Source of the DNA: Trichoplax adhaerens
Lineage: Eukaryota > Placozoa > Uniplacotomia > Trichoplacea > Trichoplacidae
DNA length: 64,000 nucleotides
Direction of reading: 5' to 3'
Assembly (NCBI RefSeq): GCF_000150275.1
Contig: NW_002060943.1
Coordinates: forward strand, 12,557,720-12,621,719
Part shown: one piece after another, positions 1 to 12,119 of the stretch
How positions within the stretch are numbered: the first letter of the stretch is position 1
Layout of the letters: the number at the start of each line of letters is the position of its first letter
The notes under the pieces: model-generated
The model's input: only the letters and a program-made list of their open reading frames with translations
Told to the model about the DNA's origin: nothing
Databases searched by the model: none
Translations under genes and position numbers: made by a program

Positions 1-664
1 CGTAAACGTTAAAAGTATGTACTCTTTTGGCTTGAATGATTCTAATATAGTGCGATTTACTTAACTCAATGTTTCTGTACTAACTGCAAGCTATTCTCTT
101 TAAAAATACAGAGTGTGAGAACTTATTGAAAAATATACTTTAATTCAAAGAAGACTGTTACAAAACACATTTTACTGAGCAGAATTTGGCATTTTACGCT
201 TTGGTAGTACTTGTAACGATCAAAATTCAAGTGATTGCAGAAGGTCATGTTTAAAAATAAACAAATCATTTGCAGAAAATTGTAAAATAGCGATAGCAAG
301 ATAAGACAACTGAAAACGGATGATTATAAAGGAATATTTTAGTTTAGAGAATAATCGTTATTTGTTCAAAAATGACATAAAATGTAGCTGTGTTCTGTAA
401 AACGAAATTAATAATCTTTTAAAATTGAAAAGATACCGGTATTTGTTTGACTAGCATCAATATTCTCAAGCGTTAATCATATATTATCCATTTCTTACTT
501 GTAAGCTTGGAATTCGTGTCCATACCATCAGCTAAAGATGGCTAGAAAATCGTTCAGATTGATTATAATTTTAGTTTCGCAAAGTATTAAAACAATTTCT
601 ATTTACTGTTTCATTTGTAAAAAGTTATATAGAAACATTCTGCAACGTAATTTCTTCATTGATA
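1..664. other. Non-coding flank, no gene seen
   Basis: AT-rich sequence with no reading frame I can support. It lies on the 3' side of the minus-strand ZU5-UPA frame. If that frame is spliced at its AAG|GTATAC donor (about 674), a further 3' exon would lie here or beyond the window edge, but I could not identify one. Confidence 0.5.
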
Positions 665-1633
665 TTAGTATACCTTCATTAAGGTTAAAGATTTTAGCGT
701 TTGATCATTTTGATTACTACGAGGCTTGATAGTAATTCTAGCTGCACTAGTTAAAGGATCGTTTGGATTTAAAACTTTACAGTCGTAATCAAGATGATAG
801 CAGACCCTTTCATTCCAATTCACGGTAAGCGTTCGAATCATCAATTCTTTATCCTCACACAGAAGGCGCCCATTCTTGAATTCGATTTTATAGGAGCCAT
901 TTTCTAATATAACATCTTCTAATCCACAAGGCGAAAGGGCAATTCGCCGGTAGGGCTCAGGAATATTTTGCATTATGTTATCGTCATCTACATTTTTACT
1001 CAATATTACAATCTTCAGATGAGTGGTTTTTAAATAGGAATCAATCGGCGATAAGTAAGCCACAGCTTTGATTTCCTGCTGATATGAGGGAAATATATGC
1101 TTGAATAAAACTGATACTGCTGATTTAATATAGATTAAATAATCCGAAAAATGTTGAATAGGGACATTAATACAATATGTATTCTCAATTTCTTGTATAG
1201 ATATGGATTGGTAATCTAATTTCTGAATGTTCCAAACTTTATCTTCTTGACTTCGATGGCCTAATTTTAAAGGTAGGTCTTTAATGTTATCCACTTTGAA
1301 ATACTGACACAATTCGCTAGCGGAAGGAATTGGTAACCGTAACATTACTTCAAATGATTCTTGGTAGCCAAAATGGTATCCATCGGGCTCTAGTCGAATA
1401 ATGGGTGATAAATAAATTAGATGTTCACCATCATCGACGGGTAGGCCAAAAATGTACGGGGCATCCGTGTAGAAGGTTGTTAATGTTATGGATAAATTAT
1501 CCTTTAAAGCCTTTTTAGGAACGAATAGACGTAGCTGAGGTATTTCTGGTAAGGTTATGGTATGATTATCAGATATTGTACAAAGTTCAGTTATTTGAGG
1601 ATAGCCATTTAATGCTATAAAATAGGTTGACAT
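665..1633 (-). CDS. ZU5-UPA (FIIND-like) protein or exon, with HFS motif
   Basis: Frame of 322 residues from ATG at 1633. Residues about 20-170 read as a ZU5 domain: a Leu-Pro-rich strand and FVPKKAL, then an SPIIRLEPDG-like core, ending in VPIQHFSDYLIY. His161-Phe162-Ser163 sits where PIDD and FIIND proteins (NLRP1, CARD8) self-cleave between Phe and Ser. Residues about 185-310 look like a UPA domain (AVAYLSP start, GSYKIEF strand). The same two-part block occurs at 46.6-47.6 kb and 62.0-62.9 kb. The frame is open upstream of the ATG with possible acceptors (TTGCAG|C), and an AAG|GTATAC donor at 674 has the same phase 0 as the donors ending the other two copies. So this may be an exon of the TPR gene at 2.2-3.8 kb, as in the copy at the right edge, but no phase-matched junction was found. 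Family role (inferred): death-fold signalling. Confidence 0.72.
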   Translation of the reverse strand: MSTYFIALNGYPQITELCTISDNHTITLPEIPQLRLFVPKKALKDNLSITLTTFYTDAPYIFGLPVDDGEHLIYLSPIIRLEPDGYHFGYQESFEVMLRLPIPSASELCQYFKVDNIKDLPLKLGHRSQEDKVWNIQKLDYQSISIQEIENTYCINVPIQHFSDYLIYIKSAVSVLFKHIFPSYQQEIKAVAYLSPIDSYLKTTHLKIVILSKNVDDDNIMQNIPEPYRRIALSPCGLEDVILENGSYKIEFKNGRLLCEDKELMIRTLTVNWNERVCYHLDYDCKVLNPNDPLTSAARITIKPRSNQNDQTLKSLTLMKVY

Positions 1634-2168
1634 TGTGTTAGAGAATATGCAAGGAAAAATGCTGCAAGTATGAATACGTTTCCATCTGCAGTATTTTGCG
1701 ATGATATTACCAGTAAAGATTATTCCGCTTACAATCTATCACATTATAATCTCAATAATTGTAAATCTTATACAATATTTCTATGATATCTTGATCCTAG
1801 AATGATAATTGTCAAAGTTATACTAATGATTTTACCCGGTATAAATCCTGGAAATATATTTAAGTGACTTTCGTTCTGGTAGTCAATATCAGTTATAGCA
1901 TTTTCTAGAAAAATAACAATATTTATTAATGAATTTTAAGCTAAATCGAATTTTATTTAGTATTTATTAACTCTTCAATATTCCTATCTCAACTTTACAG
2001 TATGCTACCGCTTAATATAGTAGAGTTAAATGTCAAGGATTATGTTTAGTAGATGATTATTCATCAAACGTCTTACAACTTAACTGAAGAAAACTAAAAT
2101 AAGCATTTATTTCTCTAAGTAATCTAGCTATCCCGATATTATAGTCAGCTCAAATTTATGGATTTGGC

Positions 2169-3771
2169 TTAAAACAGACTTTCTAGCTCCTCTTGCTCTT
2201 CTTGCTTCTCATGCTCCTCTTGTTTCTCCTCTTGCTTTTCTTGCTTCTCTTGTTCCTCTTGTTTCTCTTTGAGTGATTTCTCATTCGTAGAAATAGCTTC
2301 TTCACGCTTACCTTCAGCTTGATAGACATTTCTTAGATTGTTATATGACTTTGCGACATCTGGATGGTTGTGACCCAAAACTGATTCTTGAATGTTATAG
2401 GATTGCTCGTACATAGAAATAGCTTCTTTATGCTTGCCTTGATCATTATAGACATTTGCAATGTTGTTATATGTATCAGCAGTACTTGGATGATTGTTGC
2501 CAAGTTGCGTCAGTTTAATGTTGAGTGACTTGTTATACATTGATAGAGCGTCATCATACTTGCCTTGACGATGATAGACACTTGCAATGTTGTTATATGT
2601 TGTAGCAATACTTGGATGATTGTCGCCAAGTTGTGTCAGATTAATGTTGAGTGACTTGTTATACATTGATAGAGCGTCATCATACTTGCATTGATGACAA
2701 TAGACAATTGCAATGTTGTTATATATATCAGCAATACTTGAATGATTGTCGCCAAGTTGTGTTAGATTAATCTTGAGTGACTTGTTATACATTGATAGAG
2801 CGTCATCATACTTGCCTTGATTATCATAGACAATTGCAATGTTGTTATATGTATTAGCAATACTTGGATGATTGTCGCCAAGTTGTGTCAGTTTAATCTT
2901 GAGTGACTTGTTATACATTGATAGAGCGTCATCATACTTGCCTTGATCTTTATAGACACTTGCAATGTTGTTATATGTTGTAGCAATACTTGGATGATTG
3001 TCGCCAAGTTGTGTCAGATTAATCTTGAGTGACTTGTTATACATTGATAGAGCGTCATCATACTTGCCTTGACGATTATAGACATTTGCAGTGTTGTTAT
3101 ACGTTGTAGCAATACTTGGATGATTGTCGCCAAGTTGTGTCAGTTTAATCTTGAGTGACTTGTTATACATTGATAGAGCGTCATCATACTTGCCTTGATC
3201 ATCATAGACTTGTCCAATGCTGTCATATAATACAGCAATACTTGGATCGTTATTTTCAAGAATTTTCAGTTTAATCCTTAATGATTTATTGTATTCCTTT
3301 AAAGCCTCGTCATGCTTGCCTTGATTCTGGTAGACCAAGCCAATGTTATGATAGGACTTACTGACATCAAGATGTTCACTCCCTAACGATTTTAATTTTA
3401 TTTGAAGTGATTTGTTGTAATCACTCAAAGCACCCATAAAATCACTTTGAAGTCGTTTACAGTCGCCCTGGATATCGAAACAAGAAGAAATCTTGACCTC
3501 TTCTAGTTTCTTAGCTAACTTTTCTGCTTTTTCACTGTATTCATTGGCTTCTATCAATTGATATTTTTGCAGGTAAGATTGAGCCATAGCGAGATAAATA
3601 GAATATTCAAGTTGACGACGACTATCACTACTCTCCGCTATCGATTTGATTTGAGTTACAGCTTTTTGAAAATAAAATAATGCAATTGCCTTCGCCATGA
3701 TATTTCACGCCCTTTTTGCGTATAGATTCAATCTCGTCAAATATCGTAGAATTGCTAGTCTGATTGGCCAT
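2169..3771 (-). CDS. KLC-type TPR repeat protein, apparent frameshift near start
   Basis: The main frame (2169-3698, 509 aa) holds about nine 42-residue TPRs of kinesin-light-chain/nephrocystin-3 type, each built on YDDALSMYNKSL..LGDNHPSIA.TYNNIA..Y..QGK, then a Lys/Glu/Gln-rich tail ending in ELESLF. Such TPRs form a superhelical protein-binding scaffold. Comparison with the paralogue at 38.3-39.8 kb shows the ATG at 3698 is not the ancestral start. An ATG at 3771 opens a frame starting MANQTSNSTIFDEIE that matches MGNSANKSEIGEEIE of the paralogue, but it is out of register by one base. The shift falls at about 3690-3691, just after His-Gly-Glu, as by a 1-base insertion or 2-base deletion. 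Either the locus is damaged, the assembly has an error, or translation now begins at 3698. Residue 2 is Ala where the paralogues have Gly, so myristoylation would be lost too. Confidence 0.75.
2440..3250 (-). repeat. Six homogenised 126-bp coding repeats (TPR units)
   Basis: Within the TPR gene, the block beginning TGTTATACATTGATAGAGCG recurs at 2531, 2657, 2783, 2909, 3035 and 3161, exactly 126 bases (42 codons) apart, with very few differences. The outer TPRs of the same protein are much more diverged. This points to recent expansion or gene conversion of the central units. Confidence 0.9.
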
Positions 3772-6700
3772 ATTTTACTTTTCAACAACAATCAAAATAT
3801 ACAATTTGAGAAAAATAGTCACAATTTGTCTACTCGATAGGGTTAACAATTTTGATCGCTGTACAAATGAGTGATAAAATACGTAAAGAGCACACTATCA
3901 TGGATGCTCGATGCTTTCAAATCAAGATCAGCATTACAAAGTCTATTTCAGTTAGGAACATGCTCTAATTAGCCAAATCGGATACGCCTTTATTTGTTCG
4001 CGGTTTTCAATCATTCATCCATTATTCTCTTACAATTCATCAGGATGATGGAGAAGAAATAAATTAAAGTGGGCAGGCATTCTTGTCGATACTTCTTTCT
4101 ATCCGTTTTTCTAATATATCAATCATCCAAGTCAATCATTATTATAATAATAATTAAAAAACGCATCATTAGCACAACACTAGCATCAAAATGAGTCAAA
4201 TGTTGAGGCTACATGTAAAATAAGTTAAAGATTAGCATAAACATGAATAAAATAGGAACATGATAATAGCTTCTACGCATACCAATAACGATTGAATTAA
4301 TAAACTTGCTTAATACAATTTACTGCAGTTGTAAATTGATGTAGAGCTTTATACTCAAGTGGCGTGGATTACTTGTAGCTTTCCGCTATTTACCATTGCT
4401 GCCTTATACAGTACTAATCGAGACTATTTCATGACTTATTTTTCACGTCAGACAGTTGATTTAGTCGATTATGCTCATGCTTTGACATTTCTCAGCAGTC
4501 AATAAATGTAGTATCATAAAATAAACTGATATGATTATTTTCTACATTACTTCACGATCTAAAAATCCAATTCTATTAAGTTCATACTCAAACTCAAGAT
4601 ATTAATTAATGCTAATTACTATATTCATCATAAAGCAGTATACTATAGCTACAGGTTGCACCTTTGACGATACAGTGTCCATCTTATTTGTCAATATTGT
4701 GGAGTAGTATACAATTCGCATTTACTTCGTTAACATTGATTGGATAATAATTTTGCATCATCAAATTGATTGATTGATGAAAACAAAATCAATTGATGAC
4801 TAATTAAACTAAGGCTAATGTATAAATCACCTGCATAGCGCATGACACTTATGGTACTTACACGAGGATAAACTAGCATTCTATTAAATGTATAAATTTT
4901 ATGTAAGATATTAAGATAGACTATTTTATTGCAGGTTTAGTTTTAATCTCATATAATGCCATGCATATAAGAGGTGATCTGTATTATTTCAATTTACGAT
5001 GTAAGTGACTCGCACTCAATTCACCATACAAAATCTAAATAGCACAAATCATACAAGTTAAAGCCGTAGTGTAGATTCACCATTTCATTTAAAATCTGCA
5101 GACTTTCAATCCTATATTCAAATATCATAGTTATCACACTGATGTCGAAAACATCAGTAACTGAAATTAAATATGTACAGTATAATGAACACGATGCGAT
5201 TAAATGTATCATTAAACGAGTATATATTCAGTGACCGACTCGCTAGCTTGATTAATTAATAATATTCAAGTAGCACCCAATTAAAATATCTTTTGTATGG
5301 TAATCTACTACTGTAACTGTAAGCTAAATTAATAATATTCATGACTAGAAAGTACAATTGAAATTTTGCAAATGAGAACTGCAATCGTAGATTATAGGCT
5401 ATAGGAAAAGGGTAATGAAGAAATACTGCGCGTTATGTAATATTAATGGTGTGGTTTTGCAATATAATTGTTTGTATTTTAATTTGCGTATTTTCATTAA
5501 GCAATAGCAATTAGCAGTAAGCAATAAGAACATATTCATTGAAACTAATGACAAATAGCGACGAGTATTCAGTGTCGATATATTTTAACATTAATCTACT
5601 ATATCGCACATTGCCTACCACCGACTTCTTTCACTATACACGCTTAAAGAAATACTCACATAAAGCTAACACCAATTGCATAGCTACTAGTGTCTGCATA
5701 TGGAAACTTATTTTCCATAATCGTATGGAAAGGGCAGAATTGAATTATCAAGATATATGCATATGCTATGCATATATAGCATGCATATAGTATATTGCGT
5801 GAATATAGCATGAGCCCAATGACTTTACTCCGATTAGGATTTATCTTTGCTATTAACTCATAATATATACTGAGCATCGAGCGAGTATATTGTCAACATC
5901 AAACTGGAACTTAATTAGTTTAAGTAAATATTCATATATATAGTTCAAGTTTACCATAAACCGTGGCTCTATTGATAAAGAAATAGTTATTATTTTGATA
6001 GAGAGATTCTTGAGCCGGCAGAAGTGGAAATAGTTGCCATTTCAGAGAATGACATAAATGTCTTTAGTAGCGAACAGATACTTTATTATAGGGTGTAATT
6101 CGCGTAAGAGTGCGGTAGTTACTAGGAAGCAGCGTGCAAGCTGTGATGAAATAATACGAGAACCACTAACACTATAACTATTATAGCTAACGCAAACTGA
6201 GGTAGAAATCGGTAGCATTTACAGCTTTGAAGATAGAAAATATACCATACTAGTCTATGAAAATGGAAGAGAATGCAATTTGCCTATTAAAGTACAAACA
6301 CAAAATCTTAATTTAAATCGGTAGAATTATCTGCAAAATGCTGTATCGTAGGTTGATTTTTGATTATTTTCCATCCAAACAGTATTGACTTAATAGTTGT
6401 TTGCAATCGTACTTAAAGTCTTCGATTCATGTATAAGATTTATTCCTTAATGTGGATTGAATATGAATAGTCTAACAGATTTTCATTACCTTCCAACTGA
6501 AGCTGAGGAAAACTTGAACAATAACTTGATTTAAGCTTAACTTATTGTAAAGGTAGCTGCGGATAATTATCGATATAACCGAACAGATAATAGTGATTTT
6601 TAAGTGCACTTTGTCCTAGTACAACAAATCGCATAATTACTACTTGCTTCTGTTAATACTGTATAATGTACAAGCTGCTAGAGACAATGTAGTAACCACA

Positions 6701-7824
6701 TGGTGGTTAGCAAGATCTTGTCAAATAAACAGACTATTTACAATGGATACGGTATGTCTTCTGTGCAATAAAACTGCTGTTAGGTGAGCACATACTACTA
6801 TCGGATAAATATTCAATCTATTACATCTTTCATGATATTGTCGCAATCAGTCAATCTTACTATATTTTATATTAGAAACCTTTTTTATTAAATATGATTC
6901 AGCTCTAGCATTACTGTAATACGTGTTGTCAACGCTAAATTTATACATTAATGAGCAGTTTTAATCATACTGCCAATGGCAACAAAATCTTACTGAAAAA
7001 CGTGATACATCGATGATCTAGTATTGGTTAGTGAAGCAGCCATAACAAAATAAAGCATCCTATTCAACATTTGAAAGAAATCCTGTATTTAGTATGAAAG
7101 AAATCTATCTAATACAGATACCAAAGTTTATCCCAGATTTATAATTATTGGATTATCATAGGAATATAGTTTCTTATTCATGTACGTATCTCTTGTAATT
7201 GTAGAAATGTTTGCATAACACAAAGCAATTGATTACTATGCAACATTGACATTGTCTCAAAATAAGATGAAAAAAACGCAGTATTACTAGATAAAGCCAC
7301 TTAATCTAGCAAAAGGCAATTTCGAATAGTTTATGTAAATATTGCATATCAACATTTCGTTATTTCTATTTTACACTACGGATTATAAGGTAAAAGTATA
7401 TAACCGTAAGAGCCAAAATAACTTGAGCAATCGATGCTGCTTGTCACAGCGATATATCTTAAATGAAATTAAAAAATTTTAAAATAGAAGCAAGTGTTAT
7501 AGTTCATCCTTCAATATAGTAAAATAGCACCGTAAAAGCCATGACTGAAATAAACGATAAGAAAGTAGCTATAGCACACATCATGTCAGTTTATTAACAG
7601 ACCTGCTGCAGTAAAAAAATAAAATATTCTCATATTGTCAACAATATCGGTAGAACGAATATAGGATTACTGTCGGTAAATTATGGAGAGACATGTTAAA
7701 TCTTGATTGCTAACACAAGATAACTATCAAATCACGTAATGTTGATCCTTTCAAGAAGCTAATTGTTAGAAGCGGCTGATTCGTTGACTTTTGCTATCCT
7801 AAATTGATTTTTCAACTATAAATA
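3772..7824. other. AT-rich intergenic region, no gene seen
   Basis: About 4 kb of low-GC sequence between the TPR gene and the 3' end of JKAMP. Only short reading frames with no recognisable composition or motif occur (for example near 5.0, 5.5 and 5.7 kb). I see no RNA gene and no long repeat. Confidence 0.5.
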
Positions 7825-10481
7825 TTAATACCATCTTTCAGGTGTGCCAATAAGCCCACTTCGTTGAGGATTCGTAAACTTATACGTAATAATATAAAAT
7901 ACAAGCGGTAGAGGAATTAATCCTAACAGCACTTGAGCTGCAATAGGTGGGTTTTTTAGTCCATTGGTTGCAGCAGCAATGCCTATGGCAAGAGCCAGCC
8001 AGTGTACCACAGTTATGATGGTTAATCGCTTACTTTTGATAACATCCAGAAAAGACTAGAAACAATGGCAATAAATTAAACAAGATCTGTTATAATCTTA
8101 TGAACGATTACCTATCGATATAGTATAATTAAATTATTTTGGATATTTCATTTTACAATCAGAGAAACGATCATCCTTTTACTGCGTCCATGCTATTTAA
8201 GGTTACTAATGGTACGCTATGTTATTTTAATTCTGTTTTAAATGATTTCTACTTTCTCGATACTTACGCTGACGTTATTGCCGGCTAAGGTATAAGCAGT
8301 TGTAAGCGTTGCTGTTACTATTACAATGTATGGAAAACCAAAATCTAGGATATCAATGATAGTTTCATTAGCAACGTTGATAAGACAGTAGAAAACGCAT
8401 AGACGTTCCATACACCAATCCCCGAAGCAATTGACTTACAAAGTACTCCACCTAGAACGGCTTGTGTAACGATTAAGAGAGGAAAAAAATACAGTGCAGC
8501 ATAGATAGACTTTTTCATGCCCAAAATATTGAATTTTGAGGCAATCATTGTTCTAGCAACGGCCATCAAGATTAAAGCGATGAAATAATATTTTAGTACG
8601 ATACTATACCTATAAGTGTGAACACAAAAGCCATTCAAGATGAAATCAGTTAATGTGTACAATTCATTGGATGGGGATACAAGATGATCATTAAAATTGA
8701 CTGGTGTTAAGCTCAGGCTATTCACAGCCAATATATCTATATTGACAGATTATATTATATGTCTACTTACAATGGACAAACAGCTTCAGCTGCACAATGA
8801 ATGGTAATTTTGTAATCGATTGTGGGATTATAAAATATTGTGTACCAGTCTGATAATTCTTTAACGCCACAACCTTCTAATGTTAAGCTACCTATATTCC
8901 ATAGCGAGAAGGAATGCGCTAGTCAGTCTCAAACGCCAACGCGTGAAATAGTTCTAGCTTGTATCAATTGATCTTAGCTGATTAAACCTATCTCACTTTT
9001 GAGCAAATGTACCTTTGCACGTAATCTGCTAATGTTTCTACAGATTGCTTAAAGCTAATAAGATTTATTCGTTCCAGAATTATATCAGAATAATACAGTA
9101 AAATAATAACTTTATCATCCTTTAATTACATTAGCAGTGTAAAACTCGCCTATTGTATCATTTACAAAAAATAGTTAATTTATATGCAATTTTACCTATA
9201 GGTCGAGATGTTAGAATGGATATTATTGCAGATACGATCGCTTCAAAGATCGCAGATCCATGCCATATTGCGAGCCGTTTGCTTTAATGTGCGTAAAAGT
9301 GATCGAGAAAGTTAATTAAAAGCATAAACATTGATTAAATTGACAATCTAGTGTATTATATTATGGCTGCTTTATGTCAACAGTTACAACATCATGACTT
9401 CGAAACGAGTCATAACTCCTTTTAGTAATATTAATCATCTATTGAAGAAAAAGAATTAGAAAGCGCCCACATTGATTAACAGCATGGTTTCAAACTACAA
9501 AGACATAAACTGCTACTTTATGGAATCGTTAGATATACGTAAAGATATAGCAACTTCATCATTGCTAACTGGTTTACCATCACCCACATTATTCACAGAA
9601 TTGACAATCTAGTGTATTAGATGATGTTTTTTCATGCCTATGGCCACAACAACAATATGGCCTCGATTTAAGTAACAACTACTTCAAGTGAAATCAATCT
9701 TCCATTATATCATTAGAGAAAAGAATTCTTGCTTTGCTTACCTATCAGTACGAACGTAATGATCGATAAAAAAAAAGTGCAACACCAAGGAAAAGGAACT
9801 CATAAATAGTAAGAAGAGCCAGTCATAGACGATTAAGGGAAGAGCACAAGGTTGGCAAATACCCGAGGCATTGGGTCGGAATCCGCAAAGGCAAGGCTAC
9901 AATATCAACAATAAGTTGACATTTATTGAATCAATAAGTGAATAGTATCTAATTGATTTATTGTCATGGACGTAATTGATGTCCACAAACTACATTATTG
10001 ATGATGGAAATAATAAAGTATCGATCTATGTAGTGCATTCCAATCAAGACAGTGAAGAAAAGGAATCATTATAACTAACTCAAGCAATGCAATGATCTTT
10101 TAAATTGAACGCAAGAAACTACATAACAAAATAAAGAGTTGACGATCGATATCATTGCCGATTAAACTTGTCAATTTTCGCCCAAGGATGAGAAGGATTT
10201 ATGCACTTCTTGATGTTACTACTGTCCAACTTTGTTCAAGATCAATAACCAATCTCACGATTATGTCAATCATGAATCGACTGATCATTTTTAACCATTC
10301 TTCTCCTAGGCAAAGTCATATTCGATAAGACTGTTTGAAATCATTTTCCATTTTGATTATTACTTACTCCACATGCCGTTAACTGGCCGTTTTCTAATAC
10401 AGTTCTACCACAGTATTTTCCAGTACAAGCATCCAGGGCATCCGCTAACAAATACAAATAAAAGAAAGTATTTTCTTCCAT
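7825..10481 (-). CDS. JKAMP: JNK1/MAPK8-associated membrane protein (JKAMP/JAMP)
   Basis: Seven exons join with matching phases: 10481-10368, 9896-9742, 9281-9196, 8891-8771, 8609-8440, 8344-8268 and 8055-7825 (954 nt, 317 aa; human about 310). All six donors are GT and all acceptors AG. Family signatures appear in order: a Cys-rich N-terminus (GKYCGRTVLENG, then CQPC...YDWL), SDWYTIFYNP, KKSIYAALYFFPLLIVTQAVLGG, and a C-terminal KFTNPQR after the last hydrophobic span. The start ATG at 10481 opens a hydrophobic FFYLYLLA stretch. Known role of the family: a seven-span ER/plasma-membrane protein that binds JNK1 and supports ER-associated degradation through proteasome recruitment. It stands alone here, head-on to repeat DNA. 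The introns hold diverged repeats, one ending almost at the second exon's donor. Confidence 0.93.
9331..9742. repeat. Diverged ~140-bp repeat, two copies in JKAMP introns
   Basis: The core AATTGACAATCTAGTGTATTA occurs at about 9337 and 9599, and similarity continues for about 130 bases to AAAAGAATT, at a spacing of about 262 bases. The second copy ends within a few bases of the donor of the JKAMP exon at 9742. Confidence 0.6.
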
Positions 10482-10701
10482 TCTACTTATCGAAACATTC
10501 TTAATCTTAATCAAACAACGATATTCTTAATTGGTCAATGCTATTTGAATAAAGGTCAACATGGAATTATTTTGTCTAATATTGTCTAGCAGCATTTCTG
10601 TTTTTATTTCTTAATCAGTTGTTTATGCTTGAAGAACTCATAATGAGTGAAAAAAGAAATGATATCGATGTAAAGGTGATCGCAGTCAGAATTGGGTAGT
10701 A

Positions 10702-10950
10702 GAGTGTAGAACTAATTCAACGATCGATCCGTTGCATGGAAATAATTCCACAATTGTTTATTGCATAGAAATAACTCAACGATCGCTCCGTTGTATAGAA
10801 ATAGTTCCGCGATCTACTTATTGCTTACAAATAATTCATCCGTTGATCGGTTGTACTGAAATAGTTTCAAGATTGATTAATTACATGGGAATAACACCAC
10901 GATCGATCTATTGCAAGGGCAATCAATCGATCTAGTAGAAATAATTCTAC
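10702..10950 (+). repeat. 30-bp minisatellite, about 8 degenerate copies
   Basis: The motif TTGCATAGAAATAAYTCAAC-GATCGATC recurs at 10732, 10761, 10791, 10821, 10851, 10881 and 10911. Because 30 is a multiple of 3, the plus strand stays open over 67 codons with a 10-residue rhythm (CIEITQRSLR-like). I consider this frame a by-product of the repeat, not a gene. The array lies about 250 bases upstream of the JKAMP start, on its 5' side. Confidence 0.8.
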
Positions 10951-12119
10951 AGTCCAACTATTTCATATCCATCAATGCCACTGTCAATATAAACAATTCA
11001 ATATGATCCAATACAAAGAAATCCTAATTCAAAAGATCGATTAAGGCTATGGATGAAGATTCCTGGCAAAGAGTGTTGCCATTTTACCGAGATTTGGTGT
11101 AGACAAATTTTCAATTTCCGACGGTACATCTACTGGAAAATCGTTCAATTACCGATCATGAAGGATAATACCGGCAACGAATCGTCTCAATAACTTTATG
11201 TTTTGATTCATCAGCCCCTGATGACAGTTTTACTGCATCGTTTTTCAACGACTAAAATCATATCCAGTGAATATTTCTACCCATGCATACTGTACTCTAC
11301 CCTAAATAATGTTGAAGACTGTAAAGTAAACGTTAACGATATCGCTAAAGGATGGATAAAGATATCAAATGGACGTTTAAAAGATAGCCTGAGGAAAGCT
11401 TCTTCGATCAAGAGGTTGAATGAATGACAAATGATCAATAATATATATACAACTAATAGGAAATCAATTTGTAATCAATGTTATCGTGTAGAAGAAATGC
11501 ATTCAATTCGCTAGAACAGACCGATGCACTCGCTAATGCCCTTTTCTTCCCCGATATCCGTGATGGAGACTGGTCTTTTGAAACAGAGCTACTTTATTAC
11601 CTAAAGATAGAATAGAAAAACTCACGCAATGGAAATGGATTGAATGACTCAAGAGTATGGGGATTGATTTTCAAGAGTTTGTTACTCTGTAGAAAGCCTT
11701 AGCATGAGTTTATACATTTTAGAGTTCATGTTAAGCCCGAAAATGTGTCAAGTACATCATTTCAGAATGGCTACTAATTCTCATTCATTTATTTAAATTG
11801 TCATTAGTCGATGAGCACTATTTGCTTTAATATAGTGATTGATAGCCTGGTTCCATCATGGCAGTATTACGATTAAATTTTGATGTATCTTGTCTAATAT
11901 GAGATCGATGGTACTACAAGAGATCATTTTAAATTGTCTAACAGTAGTATTTTCTGCATTCCAATTGCCTATGAGTAAACTATCCATGTTGATGAAATGA
12001 CTGGCCAACACCATACCGATATACAATTTCACTCCGCAATGTAAATTATCGATATTCATTTTTAAGCATTTCTTCGAACTACAGTAGAAAAGATTTAAGC
12101 CAGTCAAAGAGTAAGGTGT
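10951..12119. other. Intergenic, nothing supported
   Basis: Mixed-composition sequence, less AT-rich than the flanks of the window. A 74-codon plus frame at 11203 and an 83-codon minus frame at 11856 have no recognisable features. Confidence 0.4.

Noticed and set aside
10732-10935. 67-codon plus frame with 10-residue periodicity
   Set aside because: Explained by the 30-bp minisatellite, whose period keeps the frame open.
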